Part shown: one piece after another, positions 60,010 through 64,000 of the stretch
Position numbering within the stretch: position 1 is the stretch's first letter
Layout: every line of letters begins with the position of its first letter
Assembly (NCBI RefSeq): GCF_040054535.1
Contig: NC_090783.1
Span: 1,951,501-2,015,500, forward strand
DNA length: 64,000 bases
Direction of reading: 5' to 3'
Origin: Antennarius striatus
Taxonomy: Eukaryota > Chordata > Actinopteri > Lophiiformes > Antennariidae
Notes under the pieces: model-generated
The model's database searches: none
Told to the model about the DNA's origin: nothing
Seen by the model: the letters and a program-made list of their open reading frames with translations, nothing else
Translations under genes and position numbers: made by a program

Positions 60010-60730
60010 GAGGAAGGGAGACAGAGGGAGATCCGACTCACTGATAACAATTAAAACGGCATTTCGGACTCTTTCAAGCATTGAACATTTTTGGCGTATT
60101 AAGCACATTTTAGGAAAAGGTGATAAGTCACATTTAATTGAAAAAAGGAATTTTTGCAGGTTTAGCTTTCTTTCTTCTTCTTTTTTTTTTTTAATAAATC
60201 CAGTGTATGTGTGTTTATCCACAGGCAGACATTGATGGACTTTAAAGGCATCGTGTTTAATCTACCATAGAAGATGTGAACAAAGAAAATAACCTTACAT
60301 CAATCACAATTTGCTTTTCCTCCTAACATTCTTCCAGAAACATGATTACACCGACTATTAGATGGATGAAATGTTTACCCCCCCCTCAGCCCCCACCATC
60401 CCCTGCTTGGGTTCCTCCTTCTCCAAAACCATCAAAAGCTTCTTTTCATTCTGCATCAGGATTGGTGGGAAAAAACCCCCCAACTAAACTTAAGTTCATG
60501 AAATCCCTTTACTTTTAATTGGAACAGCATCTCCTTCTGGTTTTGGGGGCTACACAAAGGAAAAAACCTCCCTGCAATTAATTTAGATTAGACTCTTAAT
60601 TATCGACCAATCACCTAAATAATGACTGACTTCATCTCAGATAGTTAAAAATGAACTTGTAGCAGTAATTGAGTCATTAACTCTGCGCTGCTTCACCTTA
60701 GTTTTGCTAATTAAAAACTAAATATGTCTT
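60010..60730. promoter_or_regulatory. candidate conserved non-coding block 5
   Basis: Unique stretches at 60030-60170 and 60565-60720 with GATAACAATTAAAACGGC, GCGTATTAAGCAC, CTGCAATTAATTTAGATTAG and GCAGTAATTGAGTCATTAAC. They are separated by ordinary sequence. Composition-based candidate. Confidence 0.35.
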
Positions 60731-61540
60731 TATTCCTCCTCTCCAGAGGCGTTTTGAGGGTTTCGTGGCTCATAACACATTCTTATTATTTTGTGTGGTG
60801 ACCTATGTGATCACACTTTTATTGTTTCTTCCGTATTTAAAGAAGAATTTTTTTAATTTAATGTAATTTATTTATTTTTTGGTTTGATTGTTCATCACGA
60901 CAAACTAAATGTTAACTACAGGGTGTGTGTTTGACAGCTGGAGGGCGTGTATCCCCACTGGGACGCCTCAGGTTAGGAGTACAGTAGGCCAGGTTGCCTT
61001 GGTTACCGTGTCTCTGGACACATTCAGACCTGAAGTGAAGTCAGAAATGAGTTTAAAAATAAATATCATCATCTCATTAGACTTTAAGCACTCCAAAAAC
61101 CTCTTCTGGAATGAACCGTGTGTCTTCTTTTGGAAACCGCTGAACGTTCCAGGTGCAGCTTGGAGTCTTTAGCTGCGTTAGCAGCGGCGGCGCTTTATAA
61201 ATAGACTGAATTTGCTAAAATTAAGGCAAAGTAGTCAATATTTAAATCGTTTTTGTTTTTTTTAATCAAAGTATTGGCTGTGAAGCAATCTGTAAAGTAA
61301 AACAGACAGTAAATATACATGAAATCAAAAGTTTAGGATTTAAAGTGGAATAGAAAGTAGAATGGGATGAAACCACTCAGAATCAGACTCTTATTGTTCT
61401 GACCTGAGGATTCACTGAAAACCCCCTCAAAGCTCCTCCATGACCTCCCTGAAATCTACAACAACAATATTGTCCACAGCGAGGACCCGTAGTTCAGTGT
61501 TTGTCTTCCCTTTAGACGTGGGATTGGCCAAACCCCAGCC
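60731..61540. other. intergenic, nothing recognised
   Basis: Mixed unique sequence. An 87-codon plus frame at 60909-61172 has no splice partners or recognisable motif. Confidence 0.35.
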
Positions 61541-62310
61541 CCCCCGGCCTGCGAGAGCGTCGCCCGTCTTATTATCAAATTAATTAAAGCCGGCATCTGA
61601 CGGCGTCACTCGTGCCCGACTAGAAAGGAAGAAGAAAAAAAAAAGCGAATTTAAATGGCGCCGTCTCCTAGGACCTCGTGTCAAGGGCTGCTTTTCATCC
61701 CGGCGCCACGTGAGGTTCAGGCTGCTGCAAGGCCGCATGGGAAAAGGAGGAGGGGAGGGCCGGCTGGTTGGAGGGAACAGCCTTTTTACGACAAGAAGGC
61801 GTCGGAGGTTTTTGATGTTTCGGGAAAATAAATACACATTAAAAAAAAAAAAAGAGCAGCGAGGAAATAAAACGGTGGAGATAGAGCTCAAGAGGGGGCG
61901 ACATGAAAAGAAGCTCTCAAGCCGTTCAAAGTTACACTCAGATTTTTTTTTGGGGGGGGGGTTCTTTCTTTCTTTCTTTTTTTTTTTTAACAATCTGACA
62001 TTAAAGAGTCCATTTAAAAAAAAAAAAGCCAGACATTGAAATGCAGAAAAGCCGGCTCTCGCCTGGACTCGGGGTCAAGTAACCGAGGGATTATATGGTT
62101 CTTCATAATAATATTAATTAAACAATTTACATGCTAATAAGGTAACAATTATCGCAGCTTCTGGCGAAAAGATTCAGGTTATTACAACACGCCAATCCCG
62201 AGGCGTCGGGTCAGCGGCGGAACGGCACAGAGAAATCTCAACTCAAATTAACGTTCTGTCAGCTCCAGAAATTGGATAAATAAAGTCGAATTAATTCGCA
62301 GTAATGGAGG
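61541..62310. promoter_or_regulatory. candidate conserved non-coding block 6
   Basis: Unique sequence with TATCAAATTAATTAAAGCCG near 61580, and a longer patch 62040-62300 with ATAATATTAATTAAACAATT, ATGCTAATAAGG, TAACAATTATCGCAGC and GTCGAATTAATTCGCAGTAA. Homopolymer-rich sequence lies between. No exon was seen. Confidence 0.4.
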
Positions 62311-62794
62311 AGGTGGTGGTGGTGGGAGGGTGGGGGGCGAGGCGTTTATTCAAGCAGCTCTGATTACCGTTCAGTATTCACCAGCACGGGGCGGCTTCCT
62401 GTCAAGAAATTTAACACAATATGGAGCAGGCACCGCCTCGGGCAACAATCTGGCCCCCTTGCAACGCCGTTTTTTTACAATTTATATGTATAATCTTCCT
62501 CTGCCTCCGCCGTCGCTTCTCCAAAGATGTCCACCTGGACCCCCCCCACCCCCCAGGTTGCTCCCGGACCTTTTATTTCCCCGTTTTAGCATCTATTCGC
62601 GCATCATTTCACCCGTTTCTCAAACTCAAGTTGAGAAACTCTGACACTTTAAACGCAGTTGTCTCCTGTCTTGTTCGGATAAAAGTCAGACTTCCGTGAG
62701 ACACAAAAGTGTTTTAAACAGTTTGTCAGAGTGTTTTAACGGTAAAACAGATAGAAGGTGTTTTAATATCAATATTAAATTACCGTAAATAATA

Positions 62795-62875
62795 ACATAA
62801 ATAGTTTGTCGCTATATCGCGGATTTTTGTATTTGTGGAACGCGTTAACCACGAGGAACGAGGGATTACTGTACT
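62795..62875. mobile_element. short DNA-transposon remnant
   Basis: It matches the nested unit at 28565-28670 (TAGTTTGTCGCTATAT, GCGG, AACGAGGGATTACTGTA against its counterpart). Confidence 0.5.
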
Positions 62876-62879
62876 GGAA

Positions 62880-64000
62880 AAAGGACCACAAATTACCGCC
62901 TCCTACAGGGAGAACTGAATCAAGGATCCGTTCTTCTCTGAGCTAATGCTAATTAGCAACAAATAGCAGTAACAGTAGTATTTGCACATGTTAAACATCA
63001 GCAGGTTAGCATTTAGCAATCTGGCCCCAGAGAAGTGTTTCCGAGACTCACGTCGCAATGAAAATTTATTACGGGGGCGACCAACAACCAGGAAAGGCAA
63101 AACGAAGCTAATACGGGTTAGCAGCTCATTCACAATAGAAGAAAAAGCAACTAAAAATGTCGTCGGAGACAAGAGAATAATTCCACGGAGAAAGTTTTCA
63201 GTCTGGATTAGAATCAGGACGAACGCTTCAAGTCACGTCACTGTGAAATAAATCATCATAATTAAGTTATTTCAATAAAATACAATAATTTACAATAAAA
63301 ACGGGCAGTTTGAATATGCGATGTGAATAGGAACATGACTGAATTGAATGGGAATCCAACTGAAAATTCGAAATTTTGATTATTTTTTTTTTCAAACAAA
63401 TTTTTCGAAATCCAAAAAAAAATTCTACATCCCATTGAAAATTTAATTGAATACGCAAATGAATAAAATCATCTGTTTCTTGTGTTGCTATAAATAACTT
63501 TGAGTCAACAATCAAGATGATAAAAAAAATCTGAATTTGGTTGTTTTTGATTTATTTTTTCTACATCTATGTGATGTAAGAATAATTATTCAGTTCTGTG
63601 CTTAAGTGTTGTGTTTTTTATTTACAATTGTATTCATTGTGTAAATAAACCAGATGATATTGATTATTTGACAAAGGCAATAGCTTATGTATTGATCCAA
63701 AGCGTTTAAACCAGCAGTCGTCATGACAATGGCGTCAAAATGAATATTAAATATTAAAGTTAAATTAACACGAGACCCAATAAAAACATGTCATGATGTG
63801 ATTGAAGCGACCCCAACAACACGTTAGATTTACAGTGCAGCTAATAAAGCGTTGCCAGTAGGGGGGCCCCCCCATCAAACCCTCCTAAGGGCCCCATAAA
63901 GGCTCGCTCCGGCTCTGCCCCCCAGATTAAAAGCCTCGTATTGGTCATCACGTCCGACCCACAACTAACCATCAGCTGTTCAGCAGTAGGAGGGAAAAAA
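62880..64000. other. intergenic, nothing recognised
   Basis: AT-rich sequence to the end of the window. A G/C-rich patch near 63860-63925 looks repeat-like. No gene was supported. Confidence 0.4.

Noticed and set aside
61580-62039. Lys/Phe-rich frames of more than 100 codons on both strands
   Set aside because: Driven by poly-A/poly-T tracts, with no motif or splice support.

Overview
The window is nuclear DNA of a ray-finned fish, most likely a compact-genome percomorph-type teleost. Genes are split into many short exons with GT/AG borders, many introns are only about 80-150 bp, the proteins match vertebrate families, and CA/TG microsatellites are dense and long. Species cannot be named from the sequence.

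Layout, left to right. (1) 510-8027, plus: the 3' two thirds of a type IX collagen alpha-1 gene (col9a1), 28 exons from the COL3 domain to the stop. (2) 8.5-15 kb: no gene; a decayed 3 kb DNA transposon with TTAA ends and related repeat units beside it. (3) 15199-24860, plus: a complete CAMSAP3-type microtubule minus-end-binding protein in 19 exons, including two small cassette-type exons. (4) 26863-30234, minus: a secreted SOUL/heme-binding-family protein (soul5-like), whose start codon is cut by an intron. (5) 32423-38511, minus: a complete 18-exon GPR108-type seven-transmembrane protein, with hAT-like elements in its large introns. (6) 39.4-45.4 kb, minus: three small genes, each coding for little more than one pyrin domain. 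Two lie in a fresh ~2.5 kb tandem duplication and share a 208-bp promoter/first-exon block with no difference. (7) 46516-50146, plus: an ICAM-like immunoglobulin adhesion protein with a Pro/Ser/Thr-rich N-terminal stem and a probable GPI tail. (8) 50905-54901, minus: a short ubinuclein (HIRA-complex subunit), tail-to-tail with the ICAM-like gene. (9) 55-64 kb: no gene; TAAT-rich unique blocks between satellites look like candidate conserved non-coding (regulatory) elements.

The genes are not an operon and have unrelated jobs: cartilage matrix, microtubule minus ends, extracellular tetrapyrrole-type binding, Golgi/endosomal membrane protein, inflammasome-type pyrin signalling, cell adhesion, histone H3.3 deposition. 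CAMSAP3, GPR108 and ICAM genes all lie on human 19p13 (established knowledge), so the middle of the window resembles that linkage group. The three pyrin-only genes beside an ICAM-like gene form the most gene-innovative, immune-flavoured part.

Limits: exon borders were read by eye from splice signals, reading frame and remembered family sequence; no alignment, transcript or database search was run. Transposon superfamily names, 3' ends and regulatory calls are inferences.
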